Of a stretch of 64,000 nt of DNA, positions 23,505 through 34,160 are shown in pieces. The stretch is from assembly GCF_963576675.1 (NCBI RefSeq), contig NC_088915.1, positions 5,833,001 through 5,897,000 on the forward strand, read 5' to 3'. The stretch comes from Euphorbia lathyris. Taxonomy: Eukaryota; Streptophyta; Magnoliopsida; Malpighiales; Euphorbiaceae. The position numbers were made by a program, and so were the translations under genes. A model generated the notes under the pieces. That model was not told the DNA's origin and did not search any database. It saw nothing but the letters and a program-made list of their open reading frames with translations. The number at the start of each line of letters is the position of its first letter. Position 1 is the stretch's first letter.

Positions 23505-23976
23505 ACGCCTCGCGTATGGTGGAGTATGCCCCGCGTATTTGCCAATTCCATCAGAAATCTTCTGCATGTGGACCAAATCCAGATCTTGTTGTCTCAACCA
23601 CGCCTCGTGTAGACTGGGGTGCGCCTCGCGTGGTTGAGTTTCTGAGATTTTATTGCTCGAAGTGGGTCTTTTACGCCACGCGTAGCTGAAGCACGCCCCG
23701 CGTATATGAGTCCCTGAGTCTTTTTAGGTTGAAGAAATTCCTTACACGCCCCACGCGTAAGGTGGGACTCCTCGCGTAGGAGCAGTTGACTCTGGGAGAT
23801 AATGGAGTCTGACTTTCAGGATTAGGCTTATCATTTCTGACATATGTCACACGCCTCGCGTGGAAGTTGATACGCCCCGCGTATTGGTGAGTAGATCTCA
23901 CGTGGTGCCTGTGGATTGAATAATTATTTCTGACCAAGTGTTCCACGCCCCACGTGAAGGGTGATACACCCCGCGT
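23505..23976. promoter_or_regulatory. Helically phased array of twelve ACGC-N3-GCGT boxes in U3
   Basis: Six pairs start at 23505/23526, 23600/23621, 23673/23693, 23746/23767, 23851/23872 and 23945/23966. The within-pair pitch is 21 bp (once 20). Pair-to-pair distances are 95, 73, 73, 105 and 94, close to 9, 7, 7, 10 and 9 turns of 10.5 bp. The box is an interrupted palindrome; CGCG cores are known targets of plant CAMTA factors, but no factor is assigned here. A G-box-like CACGTG lies near 23912. Confidence 0.8.
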
Positions 23977-25396
23977 ATGTCGGTGGATTTTCGCTCCTTG
24001 CTCGTACCTGAAATACAATTCTCGAGAGCCGAGTTAGCTTGACGTTTTATTTTCTAAATTAATCAAAAATAAGGAAAATTAACCGAAAGTGCGGATTTTA
24101 TTTTTATTTCGTTATTTTATTAAAACACTCTATTTTTGTAATTAAACTTATTTATTTCATCTAAAATTAAACCGTAAATCACGCTAAAAGATAGGGATGA
24201 AACGCCTCTATCAACTTTACCATGTGCTTTTGAAAATATAGGGACTTATGTCAAAATATAGGGACTAATAAATTAATTACCCTAAAATCTATGGTGGACC
24301 AGATGTAATGAACCCAACCAATGAAAAGAGAAAAGCATGCTACCTAGTTCATTCTATGCATGAGATGTTGTCACGACACCAATAATTTGAGGTAATTGTG
24401 GGTATGGTTTTTCGTCTGGTTTTAATGATGAGTTGGTTACGGCATAGCGACTGGTTAAATCTATAAGTTTAAATTTAATTTCTTAGCGAAGTTTCATACT
24501 GATAACTTTGGAACATGGTTTTAATTTCGTTCTAATTTATTTCAAAGATATATTACTTTATATAATTCCGAAATCTTTTTATAAAATTTTTCGAATTTTT
24601 CTAGAATTTTTCGAGAAGTTCGGAAACTCTACTTCATCCCTCATTTTTTCATATTTTTTTCACAATTTGTTCGGAATCTGTGACTCTATTTTTAGTCGTG
24701 TGACTATTTTTTGAAAAATCCCCTCGCTTTGAAAATTCATTCTATTGACGCATGTCTCGACGAGAATGGAGATGTGTTAGAATGGTTGAAAACCATCAAA
24801 ATTTTTAAGTAAACCATGTTGTCGTATCATAACGCAGTTTGACAAACATAATTGTGTTTAAACCTTTCGCAATCATTCAGTAGCAAGATTCACTAAATAC
24901 TATGTGTATAAATACCCTAAGACTTGAGTATGTAAGTCGATATACTATCGACACTCTCTCGATAAAATCCCACTTAACTAAGTCCGCAAATTTCTGATTT
25001 GCAACCGCAATCCAAAGGAATAAGCACTATATACTATGCATCAGATGTTGTCACGCCATTGATAATTTGAGGCAATTGTGAGCACGAATTTCCGTTCGCT
25101 TTCAACGATGAGTTGGTCATTAGCGACAAGTTAAAATCTAAATTCTTGGTGAAGTTTCGTACTCGGAGCATGTTCGATCGTTTTAATTTCAACCCTAATT
25201 TTTTAGGCGAATCGTATTATCGTATCATAACACATTTTCACAACCCAATATTATATTCTTATCAAATACATCAAATACACATCAACTTAGAGGTGGTTAT
25301 CCTTAATGTTTTATTTCTGATTTTATTTTCATTGTTTATCTTTAATTATTTCATTTTTTAACTTTTATCTTATTTTTATACTAATCTTTTTATTTA

Positions 25397-26074
25397 GGCC
25401 TAATGCTTCCCCACCTCCTTAACTTGTCCAAATTGGTCATTTTACCCCCTCAACTCATCGAATGTCCTATTTACCCCCTTAACTCCATAAAAGTGGTATT
25501 TTTCACCCCTCAACTTGTCCATTTATCCCCCCAACTCATAGAATATTCTATTTGCCCCCTTAACTCCATAAAAGTGGTATTTTTCACCTCTTACAATATG
25601 TTATCGAACCCTAAATTGATAACTTTTTTAAACGTTAAAACTATATTTATGCTATTTTGTTAGTGGAACATACGTTGGTACTTCTCCAAAAATCATATGC
25701 CTATTTTGGTACATTATCCCCACATATAATGTATTTAACTTGTTTATATTAATATTCTTGTTATTTGTATTTTTTATTCGTTCTTTCTCTTTTCAACTTT
25801 TTTGACTACTATAAAGGGATAAGAAATACCATTTTCCTCGAGTTAAGAGGGTAAATAGGATCATAAGTGGTGATAAATACCACTTTTATGGAGTTAAGGG
25901 GGTAAATCGGATATTCAATGAGTTAAGAAGGGGTAAAATGACAAATTAGGACAAGTTAAGGGGGTGAGAAATACCATTTTTATGGAGTTAAGAGGGTAAA
26001 TGGGACATTCGATGAGTTGGAGGGGTAAAATGGCCAATTTGGACAAGTTAAGGGGGCTGGAGAAGCATTAAGCA
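25397..26074. mobile_element. Foldback MITE with 9-bp TSD (678 bp)
   Basis: Begins GGCCTAATGCTTCC and ends with the near-complement GGAGAAGCATTAAGCA. Arms of well over 100 bp contain repeated 'ccccctcaactc' words. Flanked by ttttattta (25388-25396 and 26075-26083). The sister copy at about 29967-29990 has one uninterrupted ttttattta, an empty site. A 9-bp TSD and long arms suggest a Mutator-like origin. Confidence 0.85.
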
Positions 26075-26210
26075 TTTTATTTATAAAGAAATGAAAAATT
26101 ATTTTTATACTAATATTATTTACAAATTGCATTAAAAGTAAACCGGGATAAACGAATTATTAACAGGTTAACAAGTCAATCAATGACCCGACTCGTTTAT
26201 TTTTTGAAGA

Positions 26211-26705
26211 TATAAGGTGCAAAAATACCCCTAACAGCCAGGGGCAATCTTACCCTTAACGTTCGCATCCAAGAGCAATTTTATTCTTAACATTGGCAAA
26301 TTGGGTCTATTGTGTTCCTTATTCTGCATCAATATCTGTTGGTTATAGAAAAAAAAAATTCATATTTTTGTGATTTAATAATAGAATTAGAGATTAATAT
26401 TTTTAAATTCGGTGAAATATTTGAATTTTTTTTATGTAACTCGTACAAAATACAATATATTTTTTTAGATTGTTTTCACATCTAATCATATCATATGTTT
26501 GTGATTTTTTTATTAATTATTAGTCATAAATGATGCACATGTGAAGTGTATATGACAAGAGTCATAGCCGAGAATACCGTTTTATTAATTATTTTTCAAA
26601 TTGACCCAACTGGTCAACATTATAGGGTAACATTTTTTTTAACTGCCAATATTAGGAGTAAAATTGTACCATTTTAGACGTTAGGAGTATTTTTTGCATG
26701 TTATC
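26211..26705. mobile_element. MULE-like MITE, 'taaggtgcaaaaatacccc' family, diverged copy
   Basis: Same family as the complete 46074-46607 copy: terminal 'aggtgcaaaaata' and repeated 'acccctaacgtt' words, with an AT-rich centre. Ends are degraded. Confidence 0.6.
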
Positions 26706-27118
26706 CTTTTTACAATTAATCATGTAAACCCGTTTATGATCCGAACTCATAAAGCATAGATACTAATTCTGTTAATTCATGGGTTATACGAGGGTTATAC
26801 GAATTGTGTTATCGTGTCGAAAACCCAATACACATCAAGAGACTAATTCAAAATGCAACAAATATAAAAATCCAAATCAAAATTTTCTTATCAAATGCAA
26901 GATCAATAAAATTCATAACAAACATTCCAGTAGATTTTGCATAATTCAGAAGAACAACATCACAATTTTGAGGCCTATTACAGATGAATCAATTGAGCTA
27001 AACTCAATTAACAACCATAAACCCCTTATTAATTAACCCAAATTCCCCTCACTATAACAAAAACCCCTTATTATTGACCTAAAATCCTCTCACTCTTACG
27101 CACATAATTAAAAACATT

Positions 27119-27268
27119 TCAATCTTTCGAAGAATAACAATCAATAAAAGTACTATTAGGTCTATCAAACAAGCAAGGATCATCACAAAGAACAGACCAA
27201 AGACAAATATTACATCTGCCTTCATCTCTAGCACGTTCATAAATGTTGAAATAATGAAATTGTTCATT
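27119..27268 (-). pseudogene. S-protein homolog, C-terminal fragment (pseudogene)
   Basis: On the minus strand this encodes the last 50 residues of the SPH family seen intact at 35790-36188: the FHYFNIYERARDEGRC stretch, the CLWSVL and PCLF cysteine motifs and a terminal CYSSKD before a stop. The N-terminal half is absent; MITE sequence lies where it should be. Nothing suggests expression. Confidence 0.75.
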
Positions 27269-27282
27269 CAATGAATTGCATG

Positions 27283-27650
27283 TCTGTTGATTTAATAATA
27301 GAATTGGAGATTAATATTTTTAAATTTGGTGAAATATTTGAATTTTTTTTTGTGTAACTTGTACAAAATACAATATATTTTACAATTTTTTTCACTCTAG
27401 TCATATGTTTGTGATCTGTTATTAATATGTGATAAAATGACGCATATGTGAAGTGTATATGGCCTGATTCATGACCGGGAAAACGGTTTGATGAATTATT
27501 TCTCAAATTTACCCAACTGATCAACATTATGAGGGTAAAATTTCTCTTGAGTGCCAATGTTACGAATAAAATTGCACCATTTTAGACGTTTGGAAAAGTT
27601 GCTCTTGACTATAAACATTAGCGGTATTTTTTTTATGCACCTTATCCCTT
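27283..27650. mobile_element. MULE-like MITE fragment
   Basis: Same family as 46074-46607, lacking one end. Followed by about 300 bp of SPH-unit sequence without genes (27651-27970). Confidence 0.5.
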
Positions 27651-27974
27651 TTTCGAATTAAACCCGTTTATAATCCGAACTCATTAAGCATCAATCCTAA
27701 TTATTTTAATTTATGGGTTATACAAATTGCGTTATAGTGTCGAAAACCCAATATTCAATACACATCGAGAGACTAATTCAAAATGCAACAAACATACAAA
27801 ATCCAAATTGTAACTAACATTCTATTAGATTTTGAATAATTTCAGAACAACAAACATCACAATCTTGAGGCATATTACAGATGAATCAATTGAGCTAAAC
27901 TCAATTAATAACCACAAACCTTTTATTAATTAACCGAAATTCCCCTCACTATTAACTAAAAACCCTTATTAAAG

Positions 27975-28420
27975 TGTCCCGATAGCCCCTTCAACTTGCA
28001 TAAAATGTTTAGTTAGACCCCTGAACTTGCGTAAAATGTAATCAATTGATCACTTGGTCGTAAAAAAAGTAAGTTAAATGCGGAAAATGTATTCCACACA
28101 TCTTAGAATGTTATTACATGATTCAAAAATAGATTAAAAATGAAGTTATTGTTTGCTCAACTATACAGCTTGTTGTCTCTAATATTAGAACCATATACCC
28201 CGATTTTAGTTGTTTTACTTTTTATAAGACTCGTGCAATACATCTTCCGCATTTAACTTACTTTTTCGCGACCGAGTGATCAATTAATTATGTTTTATGC
28301 AAGTTCAGGGGGCTAATTGAACATTTTATGCAAGTTGAGGGAGCTATCAGGACACTTTGAAAGTTCAAGGCCAATCAATCTTTTTGGACAAATTCAGGGC
28401 AAATGATATATTAAGATTTT
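27975..28420. mobile_element. Foldback MITE, 'acttgcataaaatg' family, truncated copy
   Basis: Closely related to the complete 36334-36845 element: long inverted arms with 'aacttgcataaaatg' and its complement around an AT-rich centre. Its left end is missing about 60 bp. Confidence 0.7.
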
Positions 28421-28652
28421 AAGTTGGGGATTTTAATATGAATATGCAATATTAAGAAAGTCCAACAAAATTCTCTTAATTTCCATATTTGTTTCTTGTT
28501 TAATTAAGAAATTCCAACGAATTTCCCTTAATTTTCATATACCCATATGCAAAATAATTGTTTCTCTTAGACCAATTGATATTAGGGGATTTTAGCAAAA
28601 TGCTAACAAGTTAATCATAAATACCCTGAGATACCATCGTTTTTAAAATCTA

Positions 28653-28897
28653 GGATAATTAATTTCTTAGTCCCTATATTTTGACAAAACACATTATTTA
28701 GTTCCTGTATTTTCAAAAACACATGGTAAGGTTTCTAACATTTTTCTCAGTGAACTGTTTAGTCCCTAACGTTAAACAGATGGAAGGACTAAACAGTTCA
28801 CTGAGAAAAATGTTAGGGACCTTACCATGTGTTTTTTAAAATACAGGGACTAAACAGTGTTTATGTCAAAATATAGGGACTAATAAATTAATTACCC
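28653..28897. mobile_element. Complete palindromic MULE-like MITE (245 bp)
   Basis: Starts GGATAATTAATTT and ends AAATTAATTACCC with nearly full-length complementarity between halves. Flanked by taaaatcta at 28644-28652 and 28898-28906. Same insertion as 80-24282, inherited through the duplication. Confidence 0.88.
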
Positions 28898-29152
28898 TAA
28901 AATCTATGGTGGACCGGATGTAATGAACCCAACCAATGAAAAGAGAAAAGCATGCTACCTAGTTCATTCTATGCATCAGATGTTGTCATGACACCAATAA
29001 TTTGAGGTAATTGTGGGTATGGTTTTTCGTCTGGTTTTAATGATGAGTTGGTTACGGCATAGCGACTGGTTGAATCTATAAGTTTAAATTTAATTTCTTA
29101 GTGAAGTTTCATACTGATAACATTCGAACATGGTTTTAATTTCATTCTAATT

Positions 29153-29189
29153 GTCGGCGGTGGTTACACTTACAAACCAAAAAAAAAAA
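29153..29189 (+). mobile_element. Tiny poly(A) retro-insertion (about 37 bp) with 11-bp TSD
   Basis: A segment starting GTCGGCGGTGGTTACAC and ending in 11 A residues is bracketed by tcattctaatt (29142-29152 and 29190-29200). Copy 1 (24522-24545) has a single copy of the target and no insert. Confidence 0.75.
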
Positions 29190-30094
29190 TCATTCTAATT
29201 TATTTCAAAGATATATTACTTTATATAATTCTGAAATCTTTTTATAAATTTTTTCGAATTTTTCTAGAACTTTTCGAGAAGTTCGGAAACTCTACTTCAT
29301 CCCTCATTTTCCATATTTTTTTCACAATTTGTTGGGGATCTGTGACTCTATTTTTAGTCGTGTGACTATTTTTTGAAAAATCCCCTCGCTTTGAAAATTC
29401 ATTATATTGACGCATGTCTCGACAAGAATGGAGATGTGTTAGAATCGTTGGAAACCATTAAAATTTTTAAGTAAACCATGTTGTCGTATCATAACGCATT
29501 TTGACAAACATAATTGTGTTTAAACCTTTCGCAATCATTCACTAGCAAGATTCTCTAAATACTATGTGTATAAATATTCTAAGACTTGAGTATGTAAGTC
29601 GATAGACTATCGACACTCTCTCGATAAAATCCCACTTAACTAAGTCCGCAAATTTCTGATTTGCAACCGCGATCCAAAGGAATTAGCACTATAACAAGTT
29701 CATTTTATGCATCAGATGTTATCACGACATTGATAATTTGAGGCAATTGTTAGCACGAATTTCTGTTCGCTTTCAATGATGAGTTAGTTATGCATTAGCG
29801 ACAAGTTAAAATCTAAGTTCTTGGTGAAGTTTTGTGCTCTGAACATGTTCGATCATTTTAATTTCAACCCTAATTCTTTAGGCAAATCGTGTTATCGTAT
29901 CATAACACATTTTATTTTCATTGTTTATCTTTATTATTTCATTTTTTAACTTTATCTTATTTTTATACTAATCTTTTTATTTATAAAGAAATGAAAATTT
30001 ATTTTTATACTAATATTATTTACAAACCGGGATAGACGAATTATTAACAGGTTAACAAGTCAATCCATGACCCGACTCGTTTATTTTTTGAAGG

Positions 30095-30652
30095 TATAAG
30101 GTGCAAAAATATCACTAACGTTTATAGCCAAAAACTATTTTACCCCTAATGTTTAAAATGGGGCAATTTTACCCCTAACGTTCGCATCCAAGAGCAATTT
30201 TATTCTTAACATTGGTAAATTGGGTCAATTGTGTTTCTTATTCTGCATCCATATCTGTTGGTTATAGAAAAAAAAATCATATTTTTTTTTGTGATTTAAT
30301 AATAGAATTAGAGATTAATTTTTTAAATTCGGCGAAATATTTAAATTTTTTTGTGTAACCCATACAAAATACAATATATTTTTTAGATTGTTTTCACATC
30401 TAATCATATGTTTGTAATCTTATATTAATTATTAGTGATCAAATGATGCACATGTGAAATGTATATGACAAAATTCATAGCTGAGAACACCGTTTTATTA
30501 ATTATTTCTCAAATTGACCCAACTGGTCAATATTATGAGGGTACAATTTCTTTTGACCACCAATGTTACAAGTAAAATTGCATCATTTTAGACGTTAGGG
30601 AAAGTTGCTCTTGGCTATAAATAAGAGGGGTATTTTTCTTTTGGCACCTTAT
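30095..30652. mobile_element. MULE-like MITE, 'taaggtgcaaaaata' family
   Basis: Copy-2 counterpart of 26211-26705; terminal 'ataaggtgcaaaaat' and 'ggcaccttat' are recognisable. Confidence 0.6.
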
Positions 30653-31008
30653 CCCTTTTTCGAATTAAACCTGTTTATAATCCGAACTCATTAAGCATCA
30701 ATTCTAATTCTTCTAATTTATGGGTTATACGAATTGCGTTGTCGTGTCTAAAACCCAATATTTGATACACATTAAGAGAAAAATTCAAACTGCAACAAAT
30801 ATACAAATCCAAATTATAACTAACATTCCATTAGATTTTGTATAATTCCAGAACAACTAACATAACAATCTTGAGGTCTATTGAGCTAAACTCAATCAAC
30901 AACCCTAACCCCCTTATTAATTAACCGAAATTCCCCTCACTATCAACAAATACCCCCTTATTATTGACCTAAATTCCCCTCACTATTACATACATAATCA
31001 AAAACATT

Positions 31009-31729
31009 TCAATCTTTCCAAGAATAACAAGCAATAAAAGTACTATTAGATCTATCAAATAAGCAAGGACCATCAGTAAGAACAGACCAAAGACAAGTAT
31101 TGCATCTGCCTTCGTCTCTAGCACTTTCATAAATGTCAAAATGATGAAACTGTGCATCCCATGGAAACCGCAAAAGAAGAGTATATGGCGAAATATTTAA
31201 ATTTTTTTTTGTGTAACTCATACAAAATATAATATTTTTTTCTTTTATTTTTATGTCTAATGTGATTTGTTATCAATATATGATAAAATGACGCATATGT
31301 GACAATATTCATGGCCGAAAAGACAGTTATGATTAATTATTTCTCAAATTGACCCAACTGGTCAACATTATGGGCTAAAAATTCTCTTGACCGCCAATGT
31401 TACGAGTAAAATTGCACCATTTTAGACCTTATGAAAAGTTGCTCTTGCTATACATATTAGGGGTATTTTTTTCCACCTTATCCCTTTTTCAAATTAATCG
31501 TGTAAACCCGTTTATAATCCGAACTCATTAAGCATTTAATTCTTTTAATTTATGGGGTACTCCAAGATCATCATCTTTTGATTTACAATGAATGGTTAAA
31601 TCACTCTTGTCTTCCAAGAAGTTTGTGATTCTAACTGTTACTTTTTTGGGGTAAACTTCTGCATCATGATTTTGTTATCAACAATGTAACCAACATTAGG
31701 ATAAATATTTTCATAGTAAAAAAACCCAT
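31009..31729 (-). pseudogene. S-protein homolog split by a MITE (pseudogene)
   Basis: The start codon (31727-31729) and signal-peptide region are followed by a 2-nt deletion relative to the copy at 32104-32325, which brings a stop just after the signal peptide. The coding match continues to the KDDDLG motif near 31560, then is broken by a MULE-like MITE (about 31185-31500). It resumes at about 31165 with WDAQFHHFDIYESARDEG and runs to the ACYSWKD terminus at 31009. Some 25-30 residues are missing at the join and an indel disturbs the frame near 31160. Clearly dead. Confidence 0.8.
31185..31500. mobile_element. MULE-like MITE fragment inside an SPH pseudogene
   Basis: Same family as 46074-46607, reduced to one arm plus the AT-rich centre. 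It lies between the two halves of the SPH coding sequence. Confidence 0.6.
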
Positions 31730-32103
31730 TTTGATTTTCAAAGGTTTGTGATGTTATTTCAGTATTTAAAGGTGGGATTTTAATATGAATATGCAATAAT
31801 AAGAAATTCCAACAAGATTCTCTTAATTTCCATTTTTGTTTCTTGTTTAATTAAGAAATTCCAACAAATTTCCCTTAATTTTCATATACCCATATGCAAA
31901 TTAGTTGTTTATCGAAAAATTTACACATAATTTCAGATTTGAAAAATTATTTACAACTATGTCAAATAATGATTTTGAAAAATTAATTTAATTTTGAAAG
32001 TTTTTTAAATTTGACATAATTAAAATTTCTTTTTTTGAATATTAGAAACTTGAAAATATTTAATTTAATCATGATACTCATGTAACTAAAGGTGTAGGCT
32101 TTA

Positions 32104-32325
32104 TCAGCTTGAGCGAGTAGTTTGGACGAACCTGAAATCAAAATGATCTACATCATGAAGCAAGTGAACACCAAGATCATCATCTTTTGATTTACAATGA
32201 ATGGTTAAATCACTCTTGTCTTCCAAGAAGTTTGTGATTCTAACTGTTACTTTTTTGGGGTAAACTTCTGCATAACATGATTTTGTTATCAATAATGTAA
32301 CCAACATTAGGATAAATATTTTCAT
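32104..32325 (-). pseudogene. S-protein homolog, N-terminal half (truncated)
   Basis: A 73-codon frame with a signal-peptide-like start (KIFILMLVTLLITKSCYA), then the KVTVRITNFL strand, DLTIHCKSKDDDLG motif and an HFDFRF strand. It then diverges and stops after seven unrelated residues, losing the four C-terminal cysteines. An upstream ATG, used by the intact gene, is out of frame by one base in a T/A run. The same 5' region is duplicated at 31557-31890. Probably a pseudogene, though a short secreted peptide cannot be excluded. Confidence 0.75.
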
Positions 32326-32589
32326 AGTAAAAAAAACCCATTTTGATTTTCAAAGGTTTGTGATGTTATTTCAGCATTTAAAGGTGGGATTTTAATATGA
32401 ATATGCAATAATAAGAAATTCCAACAAGATTCTCTTAATTTCCATATTTGTTTATTGTTTAATTAAGAAATTCCAACAAATTTCCCTTAATTTAATTCCA
32501 TATACACATGTGCAAATTTAATCATTTATCTTAGACCAGTTGATATTAGGGGACTTCAGCAAAAATTTAACAAGTAAATCATAAATATC

Positions 32590-32964
32590 TTTTTTTTTTT
32601 TTTTTGATAGAAAATGCTTATAATTTCATTAGATCAAAACATAATAAGTACAACAAGAAAACAACAGTAAGGAATCAAACCTTATAAAATCTACAAAGAG
32701 AATAAAATGACTACGTAGAGCAAAAAAGTAGATGCAATCCAAATTTCACCATTTAGGCCACTCCGAATATTTGGATCTGAGTCCTTTCTTTTGTTGCAAC
32801 CAGATTTATTGATCCACGGATAAGATAAAACGTTTCCGCTCTTGCTAAATCGGAAAATAGTATAAACGACAGAATAGTAAAAAGCAGATACAATTCAGAC
32901 GGATAAAGAGATTTGATGAAATATATGAACACATGCTAAAAAAACAATAATAAAAAATACAACA
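32590..32964 (-). mobile_element. Poly(A) retroposon with 14-bp TSD
   Basis: About 375 bp ending in a poly(A) tract on the minus strand, flanked by aaatcataaatatc (32576-32589 and 32965-32978). Its sequence around 'tagcaagagcgga' and 'gactcagatcc' recurs in plus orientation at 34420-34520, so both belong to one family. No ORF; it could be a 5'-truncated LINE tail or a SINE-like element. Confidence 0.75.
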
Positions 32965-33394
32965 AAATCATAAATATCCTAACCCTTGATTTTGTAGGTC
33001 GAGATACTACATCGTTCGCTCAATAAATTCCAGTTAACTATTATTATCATTCTCTTGACGTAATCTAGTTAATTCAGCCCGCAAATTTTTGAATTGCGCT
33101 GTGATCCGACCGAATAAGTGCGAACAATAGTCACTATATGCATTAGATGTTGCCACCACATCGATAATTTGAGGCAATTATGAGCACATATTTCCATCCA
33201 GTTTAATTGATGAGTTGGTTACGCCTTACAAAAAGTTAAAATCCAAGTTCTTGATGAAGTTTCGCACTCAGAACACGTGTTCGATCATAGTTGACCCTCT
33301 TATTAATTGACAGAAATTCCCCTCACTATTTAACCCTAACCCCCTTATTATTAAACTAAATTCCCCTCACTATTACATACATTAGAACAATAAT

Positions 33395-34152
33395 CAGTGG
33401 GCAATCCATGATTTGATAGGGGGGAGGGGGCAAAATTCTACATAAAAAAAATTTAGACAAAAAATGTAAAATTGTTCAATTTTTTATGACAAAAATGTAA
33501 AATTGTTCAATTTTTTGTGATGAAAAATGCAAAATCGTTCAATTGTCATGCATTATTTTCATGATTTTTTTTTGATAAAAAACGTAAATTATAATGTTTC
33601 CGACTCGTAATCATCCATTTTCGGGATTCTCGGGTTGTTACGCATCAAATATCCCTAGCATTTTGGGTCAGGTGCAATTTTACCCCTAACATCTAAAATG
33701 GTGCAATTTTACCCCTAATGTTTGTAGCCAAGAGCAATTTTATCCCTAACGTTGATAAATTGGATCAATTTCATACACTATTATAAAATACAGGCATTTT
33801 TTTCTTTATTTTGCACCAATTGCATATCTATTTTGTAATTTTGCACCAATTTTACCCCTAACGTTGATAAATTGGATCAATTTCAGACACTATTATTCAT
33901 GACCGAGAAGACAGTTTGATGAATTATTTCTCAAATTGACCCAATTTATCAACGTTAGGGGTAAAATTGCTCTTGGCTTCCAACATTATGGATAAAATTG
34001 TACCATTTTAGACGTTATGGATAAAATTGCTCCTGACCCAAAATATTAGGGGTATTTTTGCACTTTAACCCTTATTTTTGGACTAAATTTTTTTTTTCAA
34101 TGGGATGAAGGGGGGGTGGCAAATGCCCGTTGACCCCCTACATCCGCCCCTG
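33395..34152. mobile_element. hAT-like non-autonomous element (758 bp)
   Basis: Flanked by the 8-bp duplication acaataat (33387-33394 and 34153-34160). Imperfect terminal repeats CAGTGGGCAATCCATG and, complemented, CAGGGGCGGATGTAGG. Contains a diverged MULE-like MITE (about 33646-34073) and short 'gtaaaattgttcaattttt' repeats at 33460-33540. Confidence 0.7.
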
Positions 34153-34160
34153 ACAATAAT

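Larger units (their letters stand above)
251..24213 (-). mobile_element. Athila-like Ty3/gypsy element, non-autonomous, hosting a nested element
   Basis: A complete LTR element on the minus strand, flanked by the 5-bp duplication acttt (246-250 and 24214-24218). The uninterrupted sister sequence near 28815-28830 serves as an empty site. LTRs are about 1.82 kb with TGATAG...CTATCA ends. Next to the right LTR lies a primer-binding site matching the tRNA-Asp 3' end, as is usual for Athila. The internal region (19285-22390, 3.1 kb) holds only a gag N-terminal remnant; no protease, RT, RNase H or integrase was seen. Lineage assignment is inferred from the primer site, the gag start and the conserved 'cttgaggacaag' stretch before the 3' LTR. 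Excluding the nested element it is about 6.75 kb. Confidence 0.88.
22391..24213 (-). repeat. Athila-like 5' LTR (1823 bp)
   Basis: Bounded by TGATAG and CTATCA; adjoins the primer site at 22384. Contains a TATA box (23417-23424) and, upstream of it, the box array at 23505-23976. ORFs inside (23189-23413, 23671-24018) have no domain content. Confidence 0.9.
24219..28573. repeat. SPH-unit copy 1, remainder
   Basis: 24219-25240 and 26090-26260 align with 28828-29930 and 29970-30150 of copy 2. Between them copy 1 carries extra sequence (25241-25380) and a MITE (25397-26074). Non-coding except for SPH remnants. 24292-25387 shows nothing but this duplicated AT-rich sequence. Confidence 0.8.
28574..32536. 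repeat. SPH-unit copy 2
   Basis: Tandem sister of copy 1, sharing the same start sequence, MITE and downstream order. It provides empty sites for the Athila-like element and for the 25397-26074 MITE. 28907-29140, 29201-30094 and 30653-31008 hold only unit sequence without genes. Confidence 0.8.

Noticed and set aside
27079..27267. 62-residue hydrophobic ORF, similar to 30969-31157 and 34630-34896
   Set aside because: Wrong frame of SPH C-terminal fragments; the SPH frame in the same DNA carries the conserved cysteines.
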